Source of the DNA: Chloroflexota bacterium
GTDB lineage: Bacteria; Chloroflexota; UBA6077
Assembly (NCBI GenBank): GCA_021845945.1
Contig: JAJZRD010000016.1
Span: 1 to 33,731, forward strand
Length of the DNA: 33,731 bases
Direction: 5' to 3'
This document shows positions 22,338 to 30,676 of the stretch, piece after piece. Numbering within the stretch: the first letter of the stretch is position 1; each line of letters opens with the position of its first letter. A program made the position numbers and the translations under genes. The notes under the pieces were generated by a model, which was given only the letters and a program-made list of their open reading frames with translations, was not told the DNA's origin and did not search any database.

Positions 22338-24011
22338 ATGAATGAACAACCATCTCGCTTCCCAACTATCAGTCGCCGGTCGTTCCTGCAGAAAGTCGCG
22401 CTCGCGGCTGGTCTGACGGCGACGGGCAACCTGCTGGCGGCCTGTAGCTCGCCGCCGGCGCCCCAGCCTACGGCAGCAGCTGCTCCAACGGCTGCCGCAA
22501 AAGCCGCTGCGGCCCCTGCGGTAACCGCCCCAGCCGCCGCACAGGCGGCCGGCGCGCCCAAGGCCGGCGGCACCCTCGTCTTTGCGACCTCCATCGACGT
22601 CCCGAGCCTGGAGCCCCACCTGGAGGCGGCCGACGCGTGGCACCGCCGGAAGTTCCTGATCTACGAGAACCTGACCTGGGTCGACAACGACGTGAACGTG
22701 AAGCCGAAGCTGGCGGAGTCCTGGGACATCAGCTCCGATGGCACCGTCTACACCTTCAAGCTGCGCCAGGGCGTCAAGTTCCACAATGGGAAGGTGCTGG
22801 ACGCCGACGACGTCAAGTACAGCTTGGAGCGCGTTCTAGACCCGAAGGTAGGCTCTTCAGGTCGCGGCGACCTGGTGATGATCAAGCAGATCGATGTCAT
22901 CGACAAGAACACCATCAAGGTCACCCTCAACGAGCCAACCGGTCCCTTCCTGGTCAACCTGGCCGGGCGGTACAACGCGATCATTCCCAAGGATAGCGCG
23001 CCGACCGGCGACACCCTTCGGCGGACGGCCATCGGCACGGGTCCTTTCGTGGTGGAGGAGTTCGTTCCGGCCCAAAGACTTGCCCTCAAGAAGAACCCGG
23101 ATTACTGGGAGAAGGGGAAGCCCTACCTGGATAAGCTGGTCATCCAGGTGGTCCCCGATGAGCAGACCGCTCTGGCGGGTCTGCGCGGGGGGACCGTTGG
23201 CGCCATGGGCATTGAGGATGCCAAGAACTTCCTGCTGGTGAAGGACGACAAGAACCTGGTGTCCACCCGGACCCCGGCCATCAAGATCGACACCATGGAG
23301 CTGCCCGGCGACATCGATCCTGTGAAGGATCCGAAGGTTCGCCAGGCAATCCTCCTGGCCCTGGACAAGCCGGCGATCATGCAGGCGGGCATCATGGGGC
23401 TGGGGCAGGTGATCGGCGGCATGCCGCCGGCCATGAAGTTCTGGGCCCTGAGCCCCGATCAACTCCCTAACCAGAAGCGAGACGTGGCCAAGTCCAAACA
23501 GCTTCTGGCCGAGGCGGGTCATCCCAACGGCTTCGACATGAAGCTGCGCACCATAGTGGGCTACGCCACCATGGCCGCCAACGCCCCCGTGATCGCGGCC
23601 AACCTGAAGGATGTCGGCATCAACGTCACGGTGGAAACGGTGGACCTGGGAGTGTGGATCGAGGACTGGAACAAGCGACGGGAGCCGATAACCCTGAACG
23701 CCTGGGGAGGGTTTATGGACCCCGACCTGCTCTATTACAGACACTTCCACAGCCAGCCAAAGGGCATGGACTTCCGGCGGTGGAACAACGCAAAGGCAGA
23801 CGAACTGCTGGACAAGGGCCGCTCCACCGTCGATCCCGCCAAGCGCAAACCCTTCTACGACGACCTCCAGAAGCTGATGGCGGAAGACCCCATCATGATC
23901 CCCCTCTACTCGGCCGACCTCCTAACCGTTCAGCGGCCGCAGGTAAAGGGATACGTGCAGCATCCCAGCGGCTGGTACTTCGGGTTCAAGGACACATGGC
24001 TGGATAAGTAG
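22338..24011 (+). CDS. ABC transporter substrate-binding lipoprotein, Dpp/Opp type (SBP family 5)
   Basis: A 557-residue extracellular solute-binding protein. The N-terminus has a twin-arginine pattern (SRRSFLQK) and a lipobox LLAAC with Cys36, so a Tat-exported lipoprotein is likely. An Ala/Pro-rich spacer (about 37-75) follows. The mature domain has the family-5 features LAESWDISSDGTVYTFKLRQ, GVKFHNGKVLDADDVKYSLE, TGPFVVEEFVP and NPDYWEKGKPYLDKL. Such proteins bind peptides, nickel chelates, glycosides or muropeptides. In this setting an amino-sugar-containing ligand is the simplest guess. The two permeases follow after a hairpin. Confidence 0.92.
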   Translation: MNEQPSRFPTISRRSFLQKVALAAGLTATGNLLAACSSPPAPQPTAAAAPTAAAKAAAAPAVTAPAAAQAAGAPKAGGTLVFATSIDVPSLEPHLEAADAWHRRKFLIYENLTWVDNDVNVKPKLAESWDISSDGTVYTFKLRQGVKFHNGKVLDADDVKYSLERVLDPKVGSSGRGDLVMIKQIDVIDKNTIKVTLNEPTGPFLVNLAGRYNAIIPKDSAPTGDTLRRTAIGTGPFVVEEFVPAQRLALKKNPDYWEKGKPYLDKLVIQVVPDEQTALAGLRGGTVGAMGIEDAKNFLLVKDDKNLVSTRTPAIKIDTMELPGDIDPVKDPKVRQAILLALDKPAIMQAGIMGLGQVIGGMPPAMKFWALSPDQLPNQKRDVAKSKQLLAEAGHPNGFDMKLRTIVGYATMAANAPVIAANLKDVGINVTVETVDLGVWIEDWNKRREPITLNAWGGFMDPDLLYYRHFHSQPKGMDFRRWNNAKADELLDKGRSTVDPAKRKPFYDDLQKLMAEDPIMIPLYSADLLTVQRPQVKGYVQHPSGWYFGFKDTWLDK

Positions 24012-24025
24012 TTCACTCGGTTTTT

Positions 24026-24055
24026 GGGCTGGTGGGTTCTCCGACCCACCAGCCC
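24026..24055 (+). other. Intercistronic hairpin between binding protein and permease genes
   Basis: GGGCTGGTGGGT and ACCCACCAGCCC form a 12-bp perfect stem with a 6-base loop, 14 bases after the stop. No T-run follows, so it more likely stabilises the upstream mRNA or partly attenuates, raising binding protein over permease, than ends transcription. Confidence 0.6.
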
Positions 24056-24073
24056 GCACAGAACGGAATCATC

Positions 24074-25024
24074 ATGGCCAAGTATCTGGTCAATCGACTT
24101 CTGGCGATGATCGTCTCCCTCTTCGGGGTCACGATCCTCGTCTTCCTCATGGTTCGGCTTATTCCCGGCACCATCGTTGAGATGATGCTGGGAACTGAGG
24201 CGCTGACCTCCTACGAAACCATCGCGACCCTGAGGGCCTACTTCGGCCTGGACCAGCCGGTGTATGTCCAGTACTACCATTGGATCAGCCGCGTCCTGGT
24301 GGGGGATCTGGGCAACTCCTGGCGGATGGCGATGCCGGTTACCCAGTTCATCCTCTCCAGGCTCTCGGTGACCCTGGAGCTTGCCTTCATCGCCATCCTG
24401 GTGGCCATCTTCATCGGCGTGCCGGCGGGAATCGTGTCGGCTCTCAAGCAGAACAGCCTGACGGATGGCCTCGCTCGGGTGGCCGCCTTGATTGGCCTGT
24501 CCATACCGGTATTCTGGCAGGGGACGATGCTCATTCTGATCCTGTCTCTCGCCTTCCATTGGGCCCCGCCCATAGATTGGACAAGTCCAGCCCAGGATCT
24601 AAAGGCCAACCTGGACATGATGCTGCTGCCGGGATTCTGCCTGGGGACGGCCAGCGCCGCCGTGATCATGCGGATGACCCGCTCCTGCATGCTCGACGTG
24701 CTGCGCCAGGAGTACGTCCGCACCGCCCGGGCCAAGGGGTTGACCGAGTACGTCGTGCTGGCCAGGCACAGCTTGAAGAACGCCCTGATCCCCGTTGTTA
24801 CCGTGATCGGCCTGCAGGTGGGCTACCTGTTGGGGGGCACGGTGGTCGTGGAGGAGGTGTTCGGCCTGCCGGGGTTGGGTCGCCTGGTGCTGTGGGCGAT
24901 CTTTCAACGGGATTACCCTACCGTCCAGGGGGCCGTACTGTTCATCGCCGTGATGTTCATGGTGGTTAATCTCATAGTGGACGTCCTGTACGCCTACTTG
25001 GATCCGAGGGTACGTCATGGCTGA
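24074..25024 (+). CDS. ABC transporter permease, DppB type
   Basis: A 316-residue inner-membrane permease. It opens with the typical MAKYLVNRLLAMIVSLFGVT segment and LIPG, has about six helices, and carries the cytoplasmic EAA loop EYVRTARAKG..VVLARHSLKN for ATPase contact. It ends DVLYAYLDPRVRHG, the usual DppB tail. The ATG at 24074 is preferred over an upstream ATG that lies within the intercistronic hairpin. It overlaps the next permease by 8 bases (ATGGCTGA), indicating coupled translation. Confidence 0.93.
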   Translation: MAKYLVNRLLAMIVSLFGVTILVFLMVRLIPGTIVEMMLGTEALTSYETIATLRAYFGLDQPVYVQYYHWISRVLVGDLGNSWRMAMPVTQFILSRLSVTLELAFIAILVAIFIGVPAGIVSALKQNSLTDGLARVAALIGLSIPVFWQGTMLILILSLAFHWAPPIDWTSPAQDLKANLDMMLLPGFCLGTASAAVIMRMTRSCMLDVLRQEYVRTARAKGLTEYVVLARHSLKNALIPVVTVIGLQVGYLLGGTVVVEEVFGLPGLGRLVLWAIFQRDYPTVQGAVLFIAVMFMVVNLIVDVLYAYLDPRVRHG

Positions 25025-25916
25025 GAGCCTCACCACCATTCCGTCTGCGCCGGCTCCTCCAACAGGTGCCAGGAATGCGTCTCCAAGGCGTGGCTCCTTC
25101 CTGCATCAGATCGCTCGCAACCGGCTCGTGCTGGCAGGGATGATTATGGCGGCCCTTCTGGTGGCAGTGGCCATCTTCGCCGACCTGATCTCCCCCTACG
25201 ATCCGATGTCCGTGGACGTAGCGGCATCTCTGCAAGGGCCTACTCTGAAGCATCTCTTTGGCACCGACCGCTTTGGGCGGGATCTCCTGAGCCGGGTCAT
25301 CTATGGCTCCCGCGTGTCTCTGGGCATAGGGTTCATCTCAGTGGCTGCCGCGATGGTGGTGGGCAGCCTGCTGGGCCTGTTGGCGGGGTACTTCGGAAAG
25401 GCATGGGACGCGGTTCTCGGTCGCCTGATGGACGTTCTCTTCAGTTTCCCCCTGCTGCTGCTGGCGATCGCCATCGCCGGCATGCTGGGGTCGGGCATCC
25501 CCAACGCCATCATGGCCATAACCATCGTCTATACGCCCTTCTTCTTCCGTGTGGCCCGAGGACCTACCCTGACGGAGCGCGAGAAGGAGTACGTGCAGGC
25601 GGCCCGAGTGATCGGCGCGGGCAACGGGCGCATTCTTTGGAGGCACATCTTACCGAACCTGCTGTCGCCCATCATCGTTCAGGCGTCGGTGACCATAGCC
25701 TACGCTATCTTGACCGAGGCATCCCTGAGCTACCTCGGGCTGGGCACGCCTCTCCTGACCCCTTCCTGGGGCACAACCCTTAACGAGGGGCGCACCTACC
25801 TGCAGCTCGCACCCTGGATCTCCATCTTCCCGGGGATCGCTATCATGCTGGCAGTGCTGGCATTCAACCTCCTGGGAGATGGGCTGAGAGACCTGCTGGA
25901 TCCCCACATGAAGTAG
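25017..25916 (+). CDS. ABC transporter permease, DppC type
   Basis: A 299-residue permease with a Pro/Ala-rich cytoplasmic N-terminus, then the OppC-type first helix (LVLAGMIMAALLVAVAIFAD) and HLFGTDRFGRDLLSRVIYGS. Five more helices follow, with an EAA loop EYVQAARVIG..ILWRHILPN and the terminal LLGDGLRDLLDPHMK. It forms a heterodimer with the DppB-type subunit. ATPase genes (DppD/DppF type) would be expected next, but the following gene is a metallo-beta-lactamase-fold hydrolase, so the ATPase must be supplied from elsewhere. Confidence 0.94.
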   Translation: MAESLTTIPSAPAPPTGARNASPRRGSFLHQIARNRLVLAGMIMAALLVAVAIFADLISPYDPMSVDVAASLQGPTLKHLFGTDRFGRDLLSRVIYGSRVSLGIGFISVAAAMVVGSLLGLLAGYFGKAWDAVLGRLMDVLFSFPLLLLAIAIAGMLGSGIPNAIMAITIVYTPFFFRVARGPTLTEREKEYVQAARVIGAGNGRILWRHILPNLLSPIIVQASVTIAYAILTEASLSYLGLGTPLLTPSWGTTLNEGRTYLQLAPWISIFPGIAIMLAVLAFNLLGDGLRDLLDPHMK

Positions 25917-25928
25917 CGGGAGGCAACC

Positions 25929-26687
25929 GTGCAACTCCTGAAGGATCTCTACCTCGCCGGCAGCGGGCGCAGCGGTTTCGGCATCTCCGACGATTACGAT
26001 TGCCACATCTACCTCCTGGATGGAGGGGATGAGGCAGCGCTGATCGACACCGGCTCGGGCGTCGACCTGGAGCCCCTTCTGGCCAATATCTCCGCTCACG
26101 GCGTAGAGCTGAGCAGGGTGCGGAAGCTGATCCTCACCCATGGGCACCCCGACCACGGTGGTGGCTCGGCTGCCCTGCGATCCCTCCTGGACTGTCCCGT
26201 CATGGTGGGAGAGGCAGAGGCAGCGATCGTCGAGAGCGGCGACCCGATAGCGAGCGGGCTGAACGCTGCCCGCCCCTCGGGAGTCTACCCGCCGGGCTAC
26301 CAGTTGCCCCCCTGCCCCGTCGATCGGCGGCTGCGGGACGGAGACACGATCAGGGTCGGCAAGTTCACCCTTCAGGCCATAGCTACCCCAGGTCACAGCC
26401 CGGGCTCGATCTGCTTCCTCTTCACCATCCAGGGAAAGCGCGCTCTGATCTCGGGCGACACCATCCAGTTCTGTCCCGTGGCCGGCCAGACCGGCTGGAT
26501 AAGCTTCCTCAACTGCCCGGGCACCGACCTCGAGGCCTATCGCGAGAGCGTGCCGAAGCTATCCGGATTGGCCGTGGACATCCTGCTGCCCGGGCATCGT
26601 CTTTTCACGCTGCAGCACGGACAGCGGGTGATCGACAGCGTTGTCCGGGGGTTCGAGTCGCTGTCGATCCCCAAGTCGGTGATCTAA
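25929..26687 (+). CDS. Metallo-beta-lactamase-fold hydrolase
   Basis: A 252-residue MBL-fold protein with metal motif THGHPDHGG (His71, His73, Asp75, His76). Later ligands are in ATPGHSPGS, ISGDTI and LLPGHR. This set is typical of glyoxalase II-like hydrolases acting on thioesters, lactones or related bonds. GTG start with GGGAGG upstream, 12 bases after the permease stop and 17 before the flavoenzyme, so co-transcribed. The substrate is not evident. It is only distantly similar to the MBL protein at 31913-32881. Confidence 0.86.
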   Translation: MQLLKDLYLAGSGRSGFGISDDYDCHIYLLDGGDEAALIDTGSGVDLEPLLANISAHGVELSRVRKLILTHGHPDHGGGSAALRSLLDCPVMVGEAEAAIVESGDPIASGLNAARPSGVYPPGYQLPPCPVDRRLRDGDTIRVGKFTLQAIATPGHSPGSICFLFTIQGKRALISGDTIQFCPVAGQTGWISFLNCPGTDLEAYRESVPKLSGLAVDILLPGHRLFTLQHGQRVIDSVVRGFESLSIPKSVI

Positions 26688-26704
26688 GAGGAACCGGAGG
26701 AGCC

Positions 26705-28633
26705 ATGACTCCCGTACTGCCCCGACTGTTCGAGCCGATCGATCTACGAGGCCTGACCCTCAAGAATCGCATCGTCATGCCCCCCATGGGGACCCGATAC
26801 CCCACCTACGGCGGGGCGGCTACCCCGAAGCTGACTCGCTTCTACGTGGAGCGAGCCCGTGGAGGCGTGGGACTGATCATCGTGCAGTTCGCATCGGTCA
26901 GCCCCGAGGGGGTCAGCTCCCTGTACCCCCTGGGTATCTGGGACGATGCCTTCGTGCCCGGTCTGCGAGATCTCGTGGCGCAAGTCCACGAGGCCGGCGC
27001 CAAAGTGGCGATCCAGCTGGCCCACGCCGGAGGAACCGCCAACTCCGCCCTTAGCCGCCGGCCGCCGGTGGGCCCGTCCGCCGTGCCCGCCCTGGGGCGC
27101 GAGGTCCCTCGGGAGTTGAGCCGAGATGGCATCTCCCGGCTCATCGATGCATTCGCCGCCGCGGCACTCCGGGCGATGGAGGCGGGGTTCGACGCCGTGG
27201 AACTGCACATGGCCCACGGATACCTCCTGAACCAGTTCTTCTCCCCCCTATTCAACCGTCGAACCGACGAGTACGGCGGGTCTCTGGAGGGTCGATCCAG
27301 GTTCCCCCTGGAGGTGCTGCGGCGGACCCGGGAGGTCGTGGGAGACAACGTCCCCATCTTGTGTCGCCTCAGCGCCGACGACGGGGTGGAGGGCAGCCTG
27401 GGCCTCGCCGAAGCACAGCTGGTGGCGACCATGCTGGAGAGGGAGGGGGCCGACGTCATCGACGTGACGGCCGGCATCGGGGAGAGCTTCGAGGTGAGCG
27501 CCCCGCCCATGGCCATCCCGCCGGGAAGCCTGGTGCCCCACGCCGCCGCGATCAAGAAGGTGGTGACGGTACCGGTGGTGGCGGTGGCCAAGCTGCACGA
27601 TCCTCGCATGGCCGAGGAGCTGCTGGTCGAGGGCAAGGCCGATCTCATCGCCGTGGGCCGGGGCCTGATCGCCGATCCCGAATGGCCTCGCAAGGCCGAG
27701 GAGGGTCGCTTCGAGGAGATCCGTCCCTGTCTCACCTGCAACCGCCCGGAGTGTCACGGTCGCATCTTCCAGCAGGTGGAGTTGGGCTGCGTTGTGAACG
27801 CGGCCGTCGGTCGTGAGGCCCAGTTCGAGCTCAGACCGGCGTCACAACCCCAACGCGTCCTGATCGTGGGGGGCGGACCGGCAGGAATGGAAGCCGCCAG
27901 GGTGGCGGCACTGCGCGGCCACCGGGTGGTGCTCTGCGAGCAGACCGAAGCCCTGGGGGGCCAGCTCTGGCTGGCTGCGGCCCCCCCTCACAAGGGAGAC
28001 ATGGAGAAGCTGATCCGCTACCTGGCCGGGCAGATGGAGAGACAGGCGGTGGAGGTCCGGCTGGGCCAGGCCGTCACGCCGGAGATGGTGGCCGCACTGG
28101 CTCCGGATACAGTGATCGTGGCCACGGGGGCGCGGCCCCTCTGGCCTCCGATACCAGGGGCGAGAGAGCACGCGGTCTCCGCCTGGACCGTCCTATCGGG
28201 AAAGGTTCAAGTGGGAGATCGAGTGGTCGTGGTGGGTGGAGGCGACGTGGGATGTGAAACAGCTGAGTTCCTCGCGGCCCGGGGGAAGCAGGTGAGCATC
28301 CTGGAGATGCTGACCGACGTCGCCCCAGAGCTCGTGCCCTGGACCCGACGGATGCTGCTGGACCGGCTGGCGGCCAACGGCGTGGAGATCCTGCTCCAGG
28401 CTCGGGTCACCGCTATAGAGCCCCAGCGGGTGCTGTACGAGCGCCGGGGGGTGATCGCTGAGCTAACCCCGGTGGACAGCGTGGTCCTGGCGTGCGGGTC
28501 TCGATCCCAGGCGGAGCTGGCCGAGCAGTTGCGGGCGGCGGGCGTCGCCGTTCAGACCATAGGAGACGCCGCGCGGGCTGGCAATCTGGCGGACGCGGTG
28601 CGCGCCGGTTTCGAGTTTGGGGCCGCCATTTAG
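26705..28633 (+). CDS. NADH:flavin oxidoreductase / 2,4-dienoyl-CoA reductase-like Fe-S flavoenzyme
   Basis: A 642-residue three-part enzyme. Residues 1 to about 335 form an OYE-type FMN barrel (LTLKNRIVMPPMGT, AIQLAHAGG, MAHGYLLNQFFSPLFNRRTD, VGRGLIADPEWPRK). A [4Fe-4S] site has Cys342, Cys345, Cys350 and Cys362. About 370-640 is an FAD/NAD(P) domain with RVLIVGGGPAGMEAARVAAL and a second nucleotide motif RVVVVGGGDVGCETAEFLAA. The family reduces enoyl-CoA, enones, trimethylamine-type or bile-acid substrates. The third cluster Cys is one residue further along than the usual CxxCxxxC spacing. Ribosome site CCGGAGGAGCC before the ATG. Its role in an amino-sugar cluster is unclear. Confidence 0.92.
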   Translation: MTPVLPRLFEPIDLRGLTLKNRIVMPPMGTRYPTYGGAATPKLTRFYVERARGGVGLIIVQFASVSPEGVSSLYPLGIWDDAFVPGLRDLVAQVHEAGAKVAIQLAHAGGTANSALSRRPPVGPSAVPALGREVPRELSRDGISRLIDAFAAAALRAMEAGFDAVELHMAHGYLLNQFFSPLFNRRTDEYGGSLEGRSRFPLEVLRRTREVVGDNVPILCRLSADDGVEGSLGLAEAQLVATMLEREGADVIDVTAGIGESFEVSAPPMAIPPGSLVPHAAAIKKVVTVPVVAVAKLHDPRMAEELLVEGKADLIAVGRGLIADPEWPRKAEEGRFEEIRPCLTCNRPECHGRIFQQVELGCVVNAAVGREAQFELRPASQPQRVLIVGGGPAGMEAARVAALRGHRVVLCEQTEALGGQLWLAAAPPHKGDMEKLIRYLAGQMERQAVEVRLGQAVTPEMVAALAPDTVIVATGARPLWPPIPGAREHAVSAWTVLSGKVQVGDRVVVVGGGDVGCETAEFLAARGKQVSILEMLTDVAPELVPWTRRMLLDRLAANGVEILLQARVTAIEPQRVLYERRGVIAELTPVDSVVLACGSRSQAELAEQLRAAGVAVQTIGDAARAGNLADAVRAGFEFGAAI

Positions 28634-28648
28634 ACTGGAAGGGAGAAG

Positions 28649-29431
28649 ATGCCGTTGAGCAGTGAACCAATACAGAGCCGAAGATACGACCGGCTGACGG
28701 CGCACATTTTCGATACGGCTGCTGCCCTTGGGGCGAAGGCCGCGGAGGATCTGGCGGCGATCCTCGAGGGGAGCATCGCTCGCCGCGGCGTGGCTTCGGT
28801 CGTCGTGGCCACCGGCAACTCGCAGTTGGAGTTCATGGCGGCCCTGCGACGACGGCGGGACGTGGAGTGGGGCAAGGTGTTGGTCTTCCACATGGACGAG
28901 TATCTGGGGATGTCGGATCGACACCCGGCTAGCTTTCGACGTTACATCCAGGAGAAACTGACCGATGTGGTCCGGCCCCGGGTGTTCTTTGGCATCCTTG
29001 GGGACACCCGGGATGTCGCGGGGGAGCTACGGAGGTACACGGGACTCCTTAGAGAGTATCCACCGGACGCCTGCGTGATGGGCATTGGCGAGAATGGACA
29101 CCTGGCGTTCAACGATCCCCCCGCGGACTTCAGCACGGCTGAAACGATTCACGTGGTCAGGCTGGACGATGCCTGCCGGATGCAGCAGGTGAGCGAAGGA
29201 CACTTCGCCACCCTGGAAGAGGTGCCGGACCGGGCGCTCTCCTTGACGGTCCCCACACTCCTGTCGGCCCGCCGACTGCTGGTGGTCGTCCCCGAGAGGC
29301 GCAAGGCTGCGGCGGTGGCGGCTGCCTCAGAGGGTCCCGTAACGCCCGACTGCCCTGCGTCGATACTACAACGCCAGTCTCACGCTTGTCTGTACCTCGA
29401 CCGGGAATCCTCCTCCTTACTCGCGAATTGA
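28649..29431 (+). CDS. Glucosamine-6-phosphate deaminase-like protein (NagB family)
   Basis: A 260-residue NagB/6-phosphogluconolactonase-fold protein. NagB converts glucosamine-6-phosphate to fructose-6-phosphate and ammonia. Motifs are VVVATGNSQLEFMAAL (phosphate site), VFHMDEYLGM with the general-base Asp83, and MGIGENGHLAFNDPP with His151. The last has Asp156 where E. coli NagB has Glu148, so the exact substrate may differ. LSLTVPTLLSA and the C-terminal HACLYLD are also typical. ATG with GGGAG 8 bases upstream, 15 bases after the flavoenzyme. It forms a natural pair with the NagA-like gene next door. Confidence 0.86.
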   Translation: MPLSSEPIQSRRYDRLTAHIFDTAAALGAKAAEDLAAILEGSIARRGVASVVVATGNSQLEFMAALRRRRDVEWGKVLVFHMDEYLGMSDRHPASFRRYIQEKLTDVVRPRVFFGILGDTRDVAGELRRYTGLLREYPPDACVMGIGENGHLAFNDPPADFSTAETIHVVRLDDACRMQQVSEGHFATLEEVPDRALSLTVPTLLSARRLLVVVPERRKAAAVAAASEGPVTPDCPASILQRQSHACLYLDRESSSLLAN

Positions 29432-29500
29432 GATGCAGCTGATGGAGAGAGCGACACTGGCTTCCTTCCATTCAATCTGGAGGCAGGGAAGGTTCGAGCG

Positions 29501-30676
29501 ATGACCCACGGTCTGTGCGGAAGACACTACATCACCGGAAACCCGGTCGAGGTACAGATGGAGGGCGACCGCATCTCCAGGGTCGTCGAACTGGAGGGAA
29601 CTGGCGCCGAATCCGCTCGAGCCTTCTGGATCGCGCCCGCCCTGGTGGACCTCCAGGTGAACGGCTTCGGCGGCTGGGATATCAACAGCCCCGATTGCAC
29701 CTCGGGGCACGTGCGGGAGGTGACCAGGGCCCTCTGGAAGGCAGGAGTGGCCTACTACTGCCCCACGGTGACTACCGGCCCAGGCTGGAGGCTGATCCGC
29801 TCCCTTCAATCCATTGCCGGAGCGTGCCGGCAGGACCCTGCCACCGCCCGCGCGGTGGTGGGCATCCACCTGGAGGGGCCCTACATCTCCCCGGAGGACG
29901 GTCCCAGGGGTGCCCATGCCCTGGCTGATGTGCGCCCCCCCGACTGGGGGGAGTTCCTGGCCCTGCAGGAAGCCGCCGAGGGGGGGATCCGCATCGTCAC
30001 CCTGGCTCCGGAGCTTCCCAACGCCATTCCCTTCATCGAGAAGCTGGCCTCCGAGGGAATCGTGGTGGCCCTGGGCCACACCGGGGCGGACTCTGCCCAG
30101 ATCGCGGCGGCGGTGGCGGCCGGGGCCACGCTATCGACCCACCTGGGCAACGGCGCCCACGCCCTGTTGCCCAGGCATCCCAACTATCTCTGGGACCAGC
30201 TGGCCTGTGACGAGCTGTGGGCCAGCATCATCCCGGACGGACATCACCTGCCGCCGGCCGTGGTCAAGACCATCCTGCGAGCCAAGGGGGTGGACCGCAC
30301 CCTGCTGGTCAGCGACGCGGTTCATCTGGCGGGTCTGGTGTCCGGGGAGTACAGCTTCCTGGGACATCCGGTGGAGCTGACACCAGAGGGCCGGGTGCAG
30401 CTTCGGGGAACCCCCTACCTGGCAGGCTCGGCCCTCCGCCTGGTGGAGGGCCTGGGCAACGTCGTCGCCTTCGCGGGGGTGAGCCTGGTGGAGGCAGTGC
30501 AGATGACCACCCGCAATCCCCGCCGTCTCCTCGGCATTCCCGCGGAGGAGCACGATCTGTCGCCGGGCAACCCCGCCGATCTTCTGCTCCTTACCGGCGA
30601 CCCCGCCGCGGGGAGCCTTTCTCTGGCCTTCACCGTAGTCGGCGGTGAAGTAGCCTACCTGGCATCGGGAGGTTAA
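29501..30676 (+). CDS. N-acetylglucosamine-6-phosphate deacetylase-like protein (NagA family)
   Basis: A 391-residue amidohydrolase of the NagA family, which removes acetate from N-acetyl amino-sugar phosphates. Metal and catalytic positions are visible: Glu125 (IHLEGPYIS), His193 (LGHTGA), His214 and His220 (STHLGNGAH), Asp272 (VSDAVHLAG). The N-terminal PALVDLQVNGFGGWD matches the family. The loop LGNGAHALLPRHPN differs from the usual LFNAM segment, so substrate preference may be shifted. GGGAAGG precedes the ATG. The stop TAA is directly followed by the ATG of the M20 gene. Confidence 0.88.
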   Translation: MTHGLCGRHYITGNPVEVQMEGDRISRVVELEGTGAESARAFWIAPALVDLQVNGFGGWDINSPDCTSGHVREVTRALWKAGVAYYCPTVTTGPGWRLIRSLQSIAGACRQDPATARAVVGIHLEGPYISPEDGPRGAHALADVRPPDWGEFLALQEAAEGGIRIVTLAPELPNAIPFIEKLASEGIVVALGHTGADSAQIAAAVAAGATLSTHLGNGAHALLPRHPNYLWDQLACDELWASIIPDGHHLPPAVVKTILRAKGVDRTLLVSDAVHLAGLVSGEYSFLGHPVELTPEGRVQLRGTPYLAGSALRLVEGLGNVVAFAGVSLVEAVQMTTRNPRRLLGIPAEEHDLSPGNPADLLLLTGDPAAGSLSLAFTVVGGEVAYLASGG

